Notes: generated by a model from the letters alone, not told the origin. A DNA stretch of 64,000 nt from Terrabacter aerolatus (GCF_007991735.1 NZ_BJYX01000004.1:62001-126000); one strand, 5' to 3'. Shown: positions 53,406 through 62,097, counted from the first letter of the stretch. Translations and numbers: made by a program.

Positions 53406-54392
53406 TCACGGCCGCGGGCAGGTCAGGTGGGGGCCGATCTCGGCGGCGGACTCGGGGCCGTAGGCCTCGGCGAGACGCTCGAGGAAGCGTTCCTTGCCCA
53501 GGACGTACTCCTGGGTGCCCACCGTCTCGATGACGTACGTCGCGAGCATCGAGCCGAGCTCGGCGCAGCGACGGACCGGCAGGCCCACGGCGAGGCCGGT
53601 GAGGAAGCCGGCGCGGAAGGCGTCGCCGACACCCGTGGGATCGGCCTTGCGCACCTCACGGGCGATGCCGACCTCGACGGGGTCCTCGCCCCGCACGCGG
53701 ACCGTGACGCCGTCCTTGCCGCGGGTCTTGACCTGGACGCGCACGCGGTCGGCGAGCTCGTCCTCGGTCCAGCCGGTCTTCTGGCAGGCGAGGTGGCTCT
53801 CGTACTCGTTCGTGAAGAGGTACTCGGCCCCGTCGATGAGGCGGGCGATGGTCGGGCCGTCGCAGAAGGCGAGCTGCTGCGAGGGGTCCGCCGCGAACGG
53901 GATGCCCCTCGAGCGGCACTCGTCGGAGTGGCGCAGCATGGCCTCGGGGTCGTTGGCGCCGACGACGACGAGGTCGAGGCCTCCGGCGCGCTGCGCGACG
54001 GGCGCGAGCTCGATGTCGCGGGCCTCGGTCATGGCGCCGGCGTAGAAGGTGGCGATCTGGGCCATGTCACGGTCGGTCGTGCAGATGAAGCGCGCCGTGT
54101 GCTGGGACTCGGAGTAGTGCACGCCGCCGCAGTCGACACCGTGCCGCTCGAGCCAGCTGCGGTAGTCGGTGAAGTCCTCGCCGACGGCACCCACGAGCAG
54201 CGGGCGCTGGCCGAGGTTGGCCATGCCGAACGCGATGTTCGCCGCGACCCCGCCCCGCCGGACCTGCAGGTCGGAGGTGAGGAACGACAGGGAGATCTTG
54301 TCGAGCTGCTCGACGACGAGCGAGTCGGCGAAGAGCCCGTCGAAGGTCATGAGGTGGTCGGTGGCGATGGAACCGGTGATGGCGATCTGCAC
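53406..54392 (-). CDS. PfkB-family carbohydrate/adenosine kinase (Rv2202c type)
   Basis: A 328-residue ribokinase-fold enzyme. Start MQIAITGSIATDHLMTFDGLF, with RRGGVAANIAFGMANLG (substrate glycine pair) and the anion-hole/catalytic motif DPTGVGDAFRAGFLTG near residue 245. It corresponds to Rv2202c, shown to be an adenosine kinase (AdoK) unlike other bacterial purine kinases. Ribokinase activity is an alternative. A hairpin for the upstream erpA gene lies before its start. Confidence 0.88.
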   Translation of the reverse strand: MQIAITGSIATDHLMTFDGLFADSLVVEQLDKISLSFLTSDLQVRRGGVAANIAFGMANLGQRPLLVGAVGEDFTDYRSWLERHGVDCGGVHYSESQHTARFICTTDRDMAQIATFYAGAMTEARDIELAPVAQRAGGLDLVVVGANDPEAMLRHSDECRSRGIPFAADPSQQLAFCDGPTIARLIDGAEYLFTNEYESHLACQKTGWTEDELADRVRVQVKTRGKDGVTVRVRGEDPVEVGIAREVRKADPTGVGDAFRAGFLTGLAVGLPVRRCAELGSMLATYVIETVGTQEYVLGKERFLERLAEAYGPESAAEIGPHLTCPRP

Positions 54393-54443
54393 GGGACGAA
54401 CCTACCCGCCGGGAGCGTGCCTCCGACGCCGACCCGGGTACGA

Positions 54444-54476
54444 CGAAGGGCCCGACCGTGACGGCCGGGCCCTTCG
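54444..54476 (-). terminator. terminator downstream of erpA
   Basis: cgaagggcccg / cgggcccttcg, an 11-bp perfect stem with an 11-base loop in the 108-base gap between erpA and the PfkB-family gene, both leftward. Confidence 0.7.
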
Positions 54477-54500
54477 GGCGTGCATCGTGCTGGTGGCGGC

Positions 54501-54878
54501 TCAGCTGAAGGAGTCGCCGCAGGCGCAGCTGCTGCCCGCGTTGGGGTTGTCGATGGTGAAGCCCTGCTTCTCGATGGTGTCCGCGAAGTCGATCGTCGCG
54601 CCCTCGAGGTAGGGCGAGCTCATGCGGTCGACGACGACCTCGACACCGTCGAAGTCGCGGACGAGGTCACCGTCGAGGCTGCGCTCGTCGAAGTAGAGCT
54701 GGTAGATCAGGCCGGAACAGCCACCGGGCTGGACGCCGACACGGAGGCGGAGGTCGTCACGACCCTCCTGCTCGAGCAGGCTCTTGACCTTCGTGGCCGC
54801 GACGTCCGTCAGGACGACACCGTGGGCGGGAGCCTCGGTCTGAACCTCGGCGGCAGATGCGTTCGTCTCGACACTCAT
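54501..54878 (-). CDS. erpA: HesB/ErpA-type iron-sulfur cluster insertion protein
   Basis: A 125-residue A-type carrier delivering Fe-S clusters to apo-proteins. Cluster cysteines: Cys in PGGCSGLIYQLYFD (about 62) and the pair in GSSCACGDSF at the C-terminus. Equivalent to Rv2204c, located by the same glycerate kinase gene. Start MSVETN with GAAGGA upstream. Possible client nearby: the [4Fe-4S] enzyme NadA encoded 1.5 kb away. Confidence 0.93.
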   Translation of the reverse strand: MSVETNASAAEVQTEAPAHGVVLTDVAATKVKSLLEQEGRDDLRLRVGVQPGGCSGLIYQLYFDERSLDGDLVRDFDGVEVVVDRMSSPYLEGATIDFADTIEKQGFTIDNPNAGSSCACGDSFS

Positions 54879-55051
54879 GTGTTGGTCCTTCACGTCGTGG
54901 AACATGGGTCGGAGGTGAGAACCCATGCCGCGCCGGATGTGTTCCCGGCACCACCAAGGATACGTCGGAGGCCGTCCGAACCGGGCATCACGTCCCGGAC
55001 CGGCGTCGTGAGGCCCCGTCTCCGCGAGGTGCCCGCACCCCTCACGGACCC

Positions 55052-56218
55052 TCAGAGGGCCGAGGGCGACCAGGTCCTCGCGACGCGTGCCGTGCGGTCG
55101 GCGAGCCGGGCGGCGGGCTCGGCGAGCGCCGCGGCGACCTGGTCGGGGCGCTCCGCGACGGCATACACCCCCGACAGGCCGGCGGTCATGGCCTCGCGGC
55201 GACCGACGAGCGACTGTCCCGGCACGGCGATGACGGGCACCCCGACGCGGGCCGCGGCCTCCGCGACACCGACGACGACCTTGCCCCTCAGGGACTGCCA
55301 GTCGAAGGTGCCCTCCCCCGTGACGACGAGGTCGGCGGAGGCGACGAGGTCGACGAAGCCGACGGCGTCGAGGACGGCCTCCACCCCGGAGACGCGACGG
55401 GCGCCGAGCAGGTGCAGGGCGTAGCCGAGTCCCCCGGCAGCGCCGGCGCCCGGCTCGCGCTCGGGCTTGAGCAGCGTGCCCGTCAGCAGGTCCCGGGCCG
55501 GGGGCCGCACCCGTGCCACGACGCTGGCGAAGTGGCCGAGCGCGTTCTCGAGCCGTTGCGCGTCCTCCTCCGACGCGCCCTTCTGGGGTGCGAAGACCGC
55601 ACTGGCGCCCTTGAGCCCGAGCAGGGGCGAGTCGACGTCGCTCGCGATGACGAGGTCGACGCCGCGCAGCCGGTCCCGGGCGGCGTCGAGGCCGGCGACG
55701 TCGTCCGCCGTCGTGGCGCCGAGCGCGAGTCCGCCCTGGGCGAGACGGGCTGCTGGCCCGACCCCGAGGGCCGCGAGCAGCCCGGCGCCGGCGTCGTTCG
55801 TCCCCGAGCCGCCGAGCCCGATGACGACCCGTCGCGCGCCGGCGTCGAGGGCCGCGAGCACGAGCGTGCCGACTCCGGTCGTCGTCGTGCGCGTCGGGTC
55901 GCGCTCGTCCGGGGCCAGCAGGTGCAGCCCCGCTGCCTGGGCCGACTCCACGTATGCCGTGCGCCCGCCGGCGCCGTTCGTCAGCAGGATGGTGCCGGGC
56001 ACCTCGCGACCGAGCGGGTCGGTCGTGACGACCGCGTGCACCTCGCCGGGGAGGTTCTCGGCGAGGACGTCGACGAAGCCGGGGCCGCCGTCGGAGAGCG
56101 GGACGAGCGTCAACCGGTCCGTGGGCGCCCGGCGGGCCCAGCCGTCGGCCATCGCAGCGGCGGCCTGCGAGGCGGTGAGGGTGCCGGTGTAGCAGTCGGG
56201 CGCGATGATGACGTGCAC
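55052..56218 (-). CDS. glycerate kinase
   Basis: A 388-residue GarK/GlxK-family enzyme phosphorylating D-glycerate. Motifs: VIIAPDCYTGTLTASQAAAAMADGWAR at the start, PLSDGGPGFVDVL, VIGLGGSGTNDAGAGLLAALGV, and VVTGEGTFDWQSLRGKV. The canonical substrate region PxKG is replaced by a CYTGTLTA stretch at the N-terminus; the usual form is DSFKGSLTA, so the Lys is absent. Start GTG at 56218. Equivalent to Rv2205c. Confidence 0.88.
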   Translation of the reverse strand: MHVIIAPDCYTGTLTASQAAAAMADGWARRAPTDRLTLVPLSDGGPGFVDVLAENLPGEVHAVVTTDPLGREVPGTILLTNGAGGRTAYVESAQAAGLHLLAPDERDPTRTTTTGVGTLVLAALDAGARRVVIGLGGSGTNDAGAGLLAALGVGPAARLAQGGLALGATTADDVAGLDAARDRLRGVDLVIASDVDSPLLGLKGASAVFAPQKGASEEDAQRLENALGHFASVVARVRPPARDLLTGTLLKPEREPGAGAAGGLGYALHLLGARRVSGVEAVLDAVGFVDLVASADLVVTGEGTFDWQSLRGKVVVGVAEAAARVGVPVIAVPGQSLVGRREAMTAGLSGVYAVAERPDQVAAALAEPAARLADRTARVARTWSPSAL

Positions 56219-56367
56219 GTCCGGAATCCTCCCACTGCCTCCGGTGCCGAGGTCACCGTGGGACGGACCCGACGCCGACCTCACCCCGTCACCACCTCGT
56301 CACCACCCGTCACGACCACGGCGTCGCCTCGTCATCGACCCGATCGGCGGCGGCATACGATCTGCTC

Positions 56368-57576
56368 ATGACGACCGACACGGCCTCGGCACCGCTCCCC
56401 CTGCTCGTCCTCGGCAGGGGCACCGACCTGCACACCGAGCGCGGCGTCGAGTGTCCCGGTGACCTGCCGGCCGCCTCGGACCCCGGTCTCGTCGAGCGGG
56501 CCCGTGCTGCCAAGGCCGCGCTCGGGGACCGGGTCTTCGTGCTCGGTCACCACTACCAGCGCGACGAGGTCATCGAGTTCGCCGACGTCACCGGCGACTC
56601 GTTCAAGCTGGCGCGCGACGCGGCTGCCCGGCCCGACGCCCCCTACATCGTCTTCTGTGGCGTGCACTTCATGGCCGAGTCCGCCGACATCCTCACGAGC
56701 GACGAGCAGACCGTGATCCTGCCCGACCTCGCCGCCGGCTGCTCCATGGCCGACATGGCCGCGATCGCCCAGGTCGAGGACTGCTGGGAGCAGCTCGAGG
56801 CGGCCGGCGTCGCCGGAGAGACCATCCCGGTGACGTACATGAACTCCTCGGCCGCGATCAAGGCGTTCACCGGGCGCCACGGCGGCACGATCTGCACCTC
56901 GTCCAACGCCCGCACGGCCCTCGACTGGGCCTTCGAACAGGTCGGCGGGGTGGGTCTCGACGGCTCGGGCACCGGCAAGGTGCTCTTCCTGCCCGACCAG
57001 CACCTCGGCCGCAACACGGCGGTCCGCGAGCTCGGGCTCTCGCTCGACGACTGCGTCGTGTGGGACCCGCACCGCCCGAACGGCGGCCTGACGCGCGATG
57101 AGCTCGAGCGCGCCCGGATGATCCTCTGGCGCGGGCACTGCTCGGTGCACGGCCGGTTCTCGGTCGACGCCGTGGAGGCCGCGCGCCGCGAAATCCCCGG
57201 AGTCAAGGTCATCGTGCACCCGGAGTGCCAGTACGACGTCGTCGAGCTGGCCGACGAGGTGGGCTCGACCGAGAAGATCATCCAGACCATCGCGGCCGCC
57301 CCGGCGGGCACCTCGTGGGTCGTCGGGACCGAGCTCAACCTCGTGCGACGCCTCGCCCAGCAGTTCCCCGAGCAGCGGATCGCCTTCCTGGAGAAGAACG
57401 TCTGCTACTGCTCGACGATGAACCGCATCGACCTGCCCCACCTCGTGTGGGCCCTCGAGTCGCTCGTCGACGGCCGCGTCGTCAACCCGATCCGCGTGGA
57501 CCCGACCGTGGCCGCCGAGGCCCGCGCAGCCCTCGACCGGATGCTTGCCCTGCCCGGCAAGACCCACAAGGACTGA
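56368..57576 (+). CDS. nadA: quinolinate synthase
   Basis: A 402-residue [4Fe-4S] enzyme condensing iminoaspartate and DHAP to quinolinate for NAD. Conserved elements: LGHHYQRDEVIEFADVTGDSF, FCGVHFMAESADIL (cluster Cys), GTICTSSNAR (Cys), FLPDQHLGRNT, VIVHPECQ (Cys) and a C-terminal NVCYCSTMNRIDL. Long actinobacterial form. A copy of CGGCATAC lies in the promoter region at 56352-56358, 10 bases before the ATG. nadB and nadC are not in the window. Confidence 0.95.
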   Translation: MTTDTASAPLPLLVLGRGTDLHTERGVECPGDLPAASDPGLVERARAAKAALGDRVFVLGHHYQRDEVIEFADVTGDSFKLARDAAARPDAPYIVFCGVHFMAESADILTSDEQTVILPDLAAGCSMADMAAIAQVEDCWEQLEAAGVAGETIPVTYMNSSAAIKAFTGRHGGTICTSSNARTALDWAFEQVGGVGLDGSGTGKVLFLPDQHLGRNTAVRELGLSLDDCVVWDPHRPNGGLTRDELERARMILWRGHCSVHGRFSVDAVEAARREIPGVKVIVHPECQYDVVELADEVGSTEKIIQTIAAAPAGTSWVVGTELNLVRRLAQQFPEQRIAFLEKNVCYCSTMNRIDLPHLVWALESLVDGRVVNPIRVDPTVAAEARAALDRMLALPGKTHKD

Positions 57577-57582
57577 CGGCCG

Positions 57583-58464
57583 GTGACGCTGGCGCTCGAC
57601 CGGATCGCGGTCATCTCCGACGTCCACGGCAACATCACGGCGCTCGAGGCCGTCCTCGCCGACATCGAGGCGCGTGGCATCACGCGCGTCCTCAACCTCG
57701 GCGACGTCGTCGGCAAGGGTCCGCGCGGCTCCGAGGCCATCAAGCGCACCCGCGACTCGTGCGAGGTGACCGTCCGCGGCAACTGGGACACCCTCATCGG
57801 CGACTGGGAGGGCTTCGTCGAGCGCGGCGACGTGCCTCGCTTCGACGCGGGTCAGTGGACGCGTGACGAGCTCACCGACGAGGACGCCGCGTGGCTCCTC
57901 GGCCTACCCAACGCGTACGACCTCGTCCTCAGCGGCAAGCGCATCCGGCTCTTCCACGCCTCGCAGACGAGCGAGTTCGTGCGCGTGCGAGCGGCGCACA
58001 CGATGGACGAGTTCCGCGGCATGTTCACCAACACCGACTTCACCGGCCCGTGGGCGCCCGCCCGGCGGGGCCACCCCGACGACACCTCGCCCGACGACGC
58101 CTCGCCCGTCGACACCTGGCCCGTCGACACGTGGCCCGTCGACACGTGGCCCGTCGGCACCACGCCCGACGTCGTCGGCTACGGCGACATCCACGGCGCC
58201 TACCTCGAGGCCGACGAGGGCCTGGTGCTCTTCAACGCCGGGGCCGTCGGCAACCATCTCGACGGGCCGAGCGCGCCCTACTGCATCCTCGAGGGGGTCA
58301 GCGACTCGCTCGTGCCGCAGAGCTTCTCGGTCAACTTCGTCCGGGTGCCCTACGACATCGAGTCCGAGATCGACGCCGCGCGCGACCTCGGCATGCCCGA
58401 CGTGGACGCCTACGCCCGCGAGCTGCGCGACCAGGTCTACCGGGGCGCGGGACGCCCGTCCTGA
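57583..58464 (+). CDS. calcineurin-like metallophosphoesterase with pentapeptide-repeat insertion
   Basis: A 293-residue phosphoesterase of the YfcE/MJ0936-like type. Metal motifs: VISDVHGNITALEAVL (about 8-23), LGDVVGKGP, VRGNWDT, LFHAS and GYGDIHGAYLE (GDxH). An insertion of 30 residues (about 167-196) made of six five-residue repeats such as DTWPV separates two metal ligands and is absent in typical relatives. GTG start 6 bases after nadA, so co-transcribed. Substrate unknown. Confidence 0.88.
   Translation: MTLALDRIAVISDVHGNITALEAVLADIEARGITRVLNLGDVVGKGPRGSEAIKRTRDSCEVTVRGNWDTLIGDWEGFVERGDVPRFDAGQWTRDELTDEDAAWLLGLPNAYDLVLSGKRIRLFHASQTSEFVRVRAAHTMDEFRGMFTNTDFTGPWAPARRGHPDDTSPDDASPVDTWPVDTWPVDTWPVGTTPDVVGYGDIHGAYLEADEGLVLFNAGAVGNHLDGPSAPYCILEGVSDSLVPQSFSVNFVRVPYDIESEIDAARDLGMPDVDAYARELRDQVYRGAGRPS
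58081..58170 (+). repeat. 15-bp tandem repeat in phosphoesterase gene
   Basis: Six units of 15 bases; units 4 and 5 (gacacgtggcccgtc) are identical, unit 3 differs by one base, outer ones by several. Each adds one pentapeptide such as DTWPV in frame. Confidence 0.9.
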
Positions 58465-58483
58465 CCTCCGTGCGTCCGGGGCC

Positions 58484-58514
58484 CTCCTCCTCGGACGTCG
58501 CGTCCGAGGAGGAG
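58484..58514. terminator. perfect hairpin between convergent genes
   Basis: ctcctcctcggac-gtcgc-gtccgaggaggag, a 13-bp perfect stem between the phosphoesterase and M20 peptidase genes. Bidirectional terminator. Confidence 0.8.
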
Positions 58515-58524
58515 CCGCGGGGCG

Positions 58525-59892
58525 TCACCTGCGCTGCAGCGCTCCCAGGCGGGCGAGGAAGACGGCCTCGGCCACGCAGACCTTCTCGAACTCCGCGAGG
58601 TGCAGCGACTCGTTGGCCCCGTGGGCCCGCGTGTCGGGGTCCTCGACGCCGGTGACGATGATCGAGGCCTCCGGGAAGCGCGCGACGAAGTCGGAGATGA
58701 ACGGGATCGAACCACCGACGCCCATGTCGACGGGCTCGGTGCCCCACGCATCGGCGAACGACGCACGTGCCTCGTCGTAGACGGGCCCGTCGGCGTCGGC
58801 GGCGAAGCCGGAGCCGTGCTCCTCGAGGTCGACGGTCACCTTCGCGCCCCAGGGCGCGTGCACGAGCAGGTGATCACGCAGCAGCTCGAAGGCGGCCTGC
58901 GGGTCCTGGGTCGGGGCCAGGCGCATCGACACCTTGGCGGCGGCGCGTGCGGCCAGGGTGTTGGAGGCCTTGTCGACCGAGGTGACGTCGATCCCGATGG
59001 TGGTGATCGACGGCTTGTTCCACAGGCGCGTCAGGATCGAGCCCGAGCCGATGAGCTCGACGCCGTCGAGCAGTCCGGACTCCTCACGGAAGCGGGCCTC
59101 GTCGTAGTCGAGCTCGGCGGCCGTGCCCTCGTCGAGACCCTGCACCGCGACGTTGCCCCCGTCGTCGTGGAGCGAGGCGAGCAGGCGCACGAGCGCGGTG
59201 ACGGCGTCGGGTGCCGCTCCGCCGAACATGCCGGAGTGGACCGAGTGGTCGAGAGTCTCGACGCGCACCACGGCGCGCACGCCGCCACGCAGCGTCGTCG
59301 TGAGGGCGGGCTCGCCGATGGCCCAGTTGCCCGAGTCGGCGATGACGATCGCGTCGGCCGCGAGTCGGTGCCCGTGCTTCTCGAGGATCGTCGGCAGCGA
59401 GGCCGAACCGAACTCCTCCTCGCCCTCGACGAAGACGGTGACGCCGACGGGCAGGTGGCCCGCGTGCGCCCGCAGGGCGGCGACGTGCGCCATGACGCCG
59501 GCCTTGTCGTCCGCGGCGCCCCGACCGTAGAGACGCCCGTCGCGCTCGGTCGGCTCGAACGGCGGGGTGTCCCAGTCGGCGTCGTCGCCGGGGGGCTGCA
59601 CGTCGTGGTGAGCGTAGAGGGTCACCGTCGGGGCCCCCTCGGGGCCGTCGAGGTGGCCGATGACGGCCGGACGACCGCCCTCGACGACGATGTCGACCTC
59701 GAGACCCTCACGGCGCAGCAGCTCGGCCACGGCCTCGGCGCTGCGCGCCACCTGGGACTGGTCGAACGACGTCGCGGACACGCTCGGGATGCGCACGAGC
59801 TCCTCGAGGTCGGCCCGCACCTGGGGCATGAGCTCGGCCACGCGGTCGCGAATCTGCTGGATCTGGTCAGGGGTGAGGGCATCGTCAGTCAC
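58525..59892 (-). CDS. M20-family dipeptidase
   Basis: A 455-residue zinc peptidase. Catalytic motifs: LYAHHDVQPPGDD (His/Asp ligands, about 88-100), GRGAADDKAGVMAH, EGEEEFGSASL (Glu pair), and DSVHSGMFGG-like DHSVHSGMFGG in the dimerisation domain; C-terminal TRAHGANESLHLAEF. M20 dipeptidases (ArgE/DapE/CPG2 group) release amino acids from peptides. GTG start (VTDDALTPDQ). Monocistronic leftward transcript ended by the hairpin at 58484. Confidence 0.92.
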   Translation of the reverse strand: MTDDALTPDQIQQIRDRVAELMPQVRADLEELVRIPSVSATSFDQSQVARSAEAVAELLRREGLEVDIVVEGGRPAVIGHLDGPEGAPTVTLYAHHDVQPPGDDADWDTPPFEPTERDGRLYGRGAADDKAGVMAHVAALRAHAGHLPVGVTVFVEGEEEFGSASLPTILEKHGHRLAADAIVIADSGNWAIGEPALTTTLRGGVRAVVRVETLDHSVHSGMFGGAAPDAVTALVRLLASLHDDGGNVAVQGLDEGTAAELDYDEARFREESGLLDGVELIGSGSILTRLWNKPSITTIGIDVTSVDKASNTLAARAAAKVSMRLAPTQDPQAAFELLRDHLLVHAPWGAKVTVDLEEHGSGFAADADGPVYDEARASFADAWGTEPVDMGVGGSIPFISDFVARFPEASIIVTGVEDPDTRAHGANESLHLAEFEKVCVAEAVFLARLGALQRR

Positions 59893-60019
59893 GATCCCGA
59901 CCCTACCCACGGGCGCTCGCTGCGACGACGCCCGGCACGGTCCGCTCCGGCCCGCCGACCAGAGGTGGTCGCCCGCCACCGGCGTCCGGGCTGTCGCAGC
60001 CCGTCGGTAGGTTCGCCCC

Positions 60020-60829
60020 ATGGGAGACAACACGTTCGTCGCCGGCCAGCAGCCCTGGCTCGAGCGTCTCGGCAACCTGCGCAACGTCGTGCGCCAGGAG
60101 CTGGTCACCCGACAGCTCGAGGCCCACCTGCCCAGGGGTCCCCTCCGTGTCCTCGACGTCGGCGCCGGCCAGGGCACGCAGGCGTTGCGGATGGCCCGGC
60201 GCGGCCACTCCGTCACCGCGGTCGAGCCGGACGGACGCATGCGGGCCGCCTTCGAGCAGGCCGCCGCCGGGCTCACCCCCGGCGAGCGCGAGCACGTCAC
60301 CCTCGTGGCCACCGACCTCGCCGGTCTCGCCAGCGTCACGCAGCCGACGGCATACGACGTCGTCATGTGCCACGGGGTCCTCATGTACCTCCCCGAGAGC
60401 CGTTCAGCGGTGGCCGCGCTCGCCCGCCGCACGGCATCCGGCGGCGTCGTGTCGATCGTGGCCCGCAACGGCGGTGCGATGGCCTGGCGCCCGGCGGCCC
60501 GGCACGACTGGAGCGCCGCGCTCGCCATGCTCGACGAGACGCGGCGAGCGGCCGCCGAGGGCCGGGATGCCCGCTACCGCAACGAGATCGGCGTGGATGC
60601 CCGCGCCGACACCCTTGCCTCGCTCACCGCGGACTGCGAGGCCGCCGACCTGGACGTCGTCGCCTGGTACGGCATCAGGGTCGCCAGCGACGACGTCGCG
60701 GTCGACGAGCCCGCACCCGCGGGTGACGCGCTGGCCACGCTCCTCGACGTCGAGGAGCGGCTGGGCGCGACGGACCCGTACCGCGCCCTCGGCACCCTTG
60801 TCCACGTCGTCGCGCGACCACGCACCTGA
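60020..60829 (+). CDS. class I SAM-dependent methyltransferase
   Basis: A 269-residue enzyme. Motif I is LRVLDVGAGQGTQALRMARRG (about 43-63), with VTAVEPDGRMR and a DVVMCHGVLMYLPE motif. The gene structure is similar to the SmtA group acting on small substrates. The start MGDNTFVAGQQPWLERLGNLRNVVRQELVTRQL shows a long helix. A CGGCATAC copy codes its T-A-Y at about 109-111 (GCA TAC). Substrate unknown. Confidence 0.87.
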   Translation: MGDNTFVAGQQPWLERLGNLRNVVRQELVTRQLEAHLPRGPLRVLDVGAGQGTQALRMARRGHSVTAVEPDGRMRAAFEQAAAGLTPGEREHVTLVATDLAGLASVTQPTAYDVVMCHGVLMYLPESRSAVAALARRTASGGVVSIVARNGGAMAWRPAARHDWSAALAMLDETRRAAAEGRDARYRNEIGVDARADTLASLTADCEAADLDVVAWYGIRVASDDVAVDEPAPAGDALATLLDVEERLGATDPYRALGTLVHVVARPRT

Positions 60830-60861
60830 CGCACGCGGCCCGACCGTGCTTGGCTCGGGAC

Positions 60862-61449
60862 ATGGACGAAGCCGACCGCGTGCAGCAGGCGTTCGCCGCC
60901 GTCCCGCGAGCCCACTTCCTCCCCCGCGGGGCGCGCTCGCGCGCCGGCGAGGACATCCCGATCCTCATCGGCCGCGGCCAGACGAGCTCCCAGCCCCGCA
61001 CCGTCGGCGACATGCTGCGCCTGCTCGACGTGAGGCCGGGCCAGCGGGTGCTCGACGTCCGGTCGGGGTCGGGCTGGACGACGGCCCTGCTGGCCCACCT
61101 CACCGGTGCGGCCGGAGAGGTCGTCGGCGTGGAGCTGGAGCCCGACCTGGCTCGCTGGGGCGCCGCCAACGTCGCGAGGGCAGGTATGCCGTGGGCGACC
61201 GTCCACCGGTCCGCGCCGGGCGTGCTCGGTGACCCCGAGCACGGTCCGTGGGACCGGATCCTCGTCTCCGCCGACGCGCCGGCTCTCCCCCGGTCGCTGG
61301 TCGAGCAGCTGGGCGATCCCGGTCGGCTCGTGCTGCCCGTGGCCGGCACCATGACGCTCGTCGTGCGCGAGCACGGCTCACTCGTCAGCAGCCACCACGG
61401 GCACTACCGGTTCGTGCCCCTCCGCTCGGACACCGACCCGGCGACGTGA
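60862..61449 (+). CDS. protein-L-isoaspartate O-methyltransferase-like protein
   Basis: A 195-residue protein. N-terminal VQQAFAAVPRAHFLPRGARSRAGEDIPI and RGQTSSQPRTVGDMLRLLDVRPGQRVLDV are PCMT features, followed by GWTTALLAHLTG. The usual motif I (DxGxGSGY) reads DVRSGSGW, so the first glycine is Arg. Protein is shorter than most PCMT (about 210). Repairs isoaspartyl residues if active. ATG after a GGGA element. Confidence 0.8.
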   Translation: MDEADRVQQAFAAVPRAHFLPRGARSRAGEDIPILIGRGQTSSQPRTVGDMLRLLDVRPGQRVLDVRSGSGWTTALLAHLTGAAGEVVGVELEPDLARWGAANVARAGMPWATVHRSAPGVLGDPEHGPWDRILVSADAPALPRSLVEQLGDPGRLVLPVAGTMTLVVREHGSLVSSHHGHYRFVPLRSDTDPAT

Positions 61450-61518
61450 GAGGTTCCCGGGCCGGTAGCCCGCGGTCTCGATGCGGGGCCGGGGCGCGCT
61501 TCGGCTTAGAGTGTCCCC

Positions 61519-62097
61519 GTGTTCGGACGCAAGAAGACCCTCAACGACGAGCTCGCGACCCCGGTCTCGACCGACCCCGCGCGGCCCGGCGCCAAGAACC
61601 GGCCCACGCCGAAGCGGCGCGAGCAGGAGGCCCTCAACAAGCGTCCGCTCATCGTCACCGACCGCAAGGCGGCCGGTGCGCAGGACAAGGCGGCCCGCCG
61701 CGAGGCGATGGCCAAGCAGCGCGCCGGCATGATGACCGGCGACGAGAAGTACCTCCCGGCCCGCGACAAGGGTCCTCGGCGCCGCTTCATCCGCGACACC
61801 GTCGACGCCCGCTGGAACGTCGGCGAGTTCATGCTGCCGATCATGCTCATCGTGCTGCTGCTCAGCTTCGTCCGTCAGAGCTGGGCGCTCCTGCTCGTCT
61901 TCGTGCTCGTCTACGGACTCATCCTCGTGGCCATCGGTGACGCGCTGCTCATGTGGCGTCGGACCCGTCGCAAGGTCGACGACAAGTTCGGCGGCGCCGA
62001 GAAGGGCGACGCATGGTACGCCATCATGCGCGCCTTCCAGATGCGCCGCACCCGGATGCCCAAGCCCCAGGTCGACCGAGGCCAGCACCCGGCCTGA
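61519..62097 (+). CDS. DUF3043 membrane protein
   Basis: A 192-residue protein of the DUF3043 family (as Rv2206): first 90 residues basic and Lys/Arg/Pro-rich (KNRPTPKRREQEAL, PLIVTDRKAAG), then two TM helices at about 112-130 and 134-152, then a cytoplasmic basic tail FQMRRTRMPKP. GTG start. In mycobacteria it sits between the glycerate kinase and cobalamin genes, and a cobalamin riboswitch occurs 1.8 kb downstream here. Function unknown. Confidence 0.88.
   Translation: MFGRKKTLNDELATPVSTDPARPGAKNRPTPKRREQEALNKRPLIVTDRKAAGAQDKAARREAMAKQRAGMMTGDEKYLPARDKGPRRRFIRDTVDARWNVGEFMLPIMLIVLLLSFVRQSWALLLVFVLVYGLILVAIGDALLMWRRTRRKVDDKFGGAEKGDAWYAIMRAFQMRRTRMPKPQVDRGQHPA

Noticed and set aside
58081-58170. 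CRISPR-like repeats
   Set aside because: The units are contiguous, in frame and 15 bp long without spacers; the same holds for 4432-4469 and 30671-30733.
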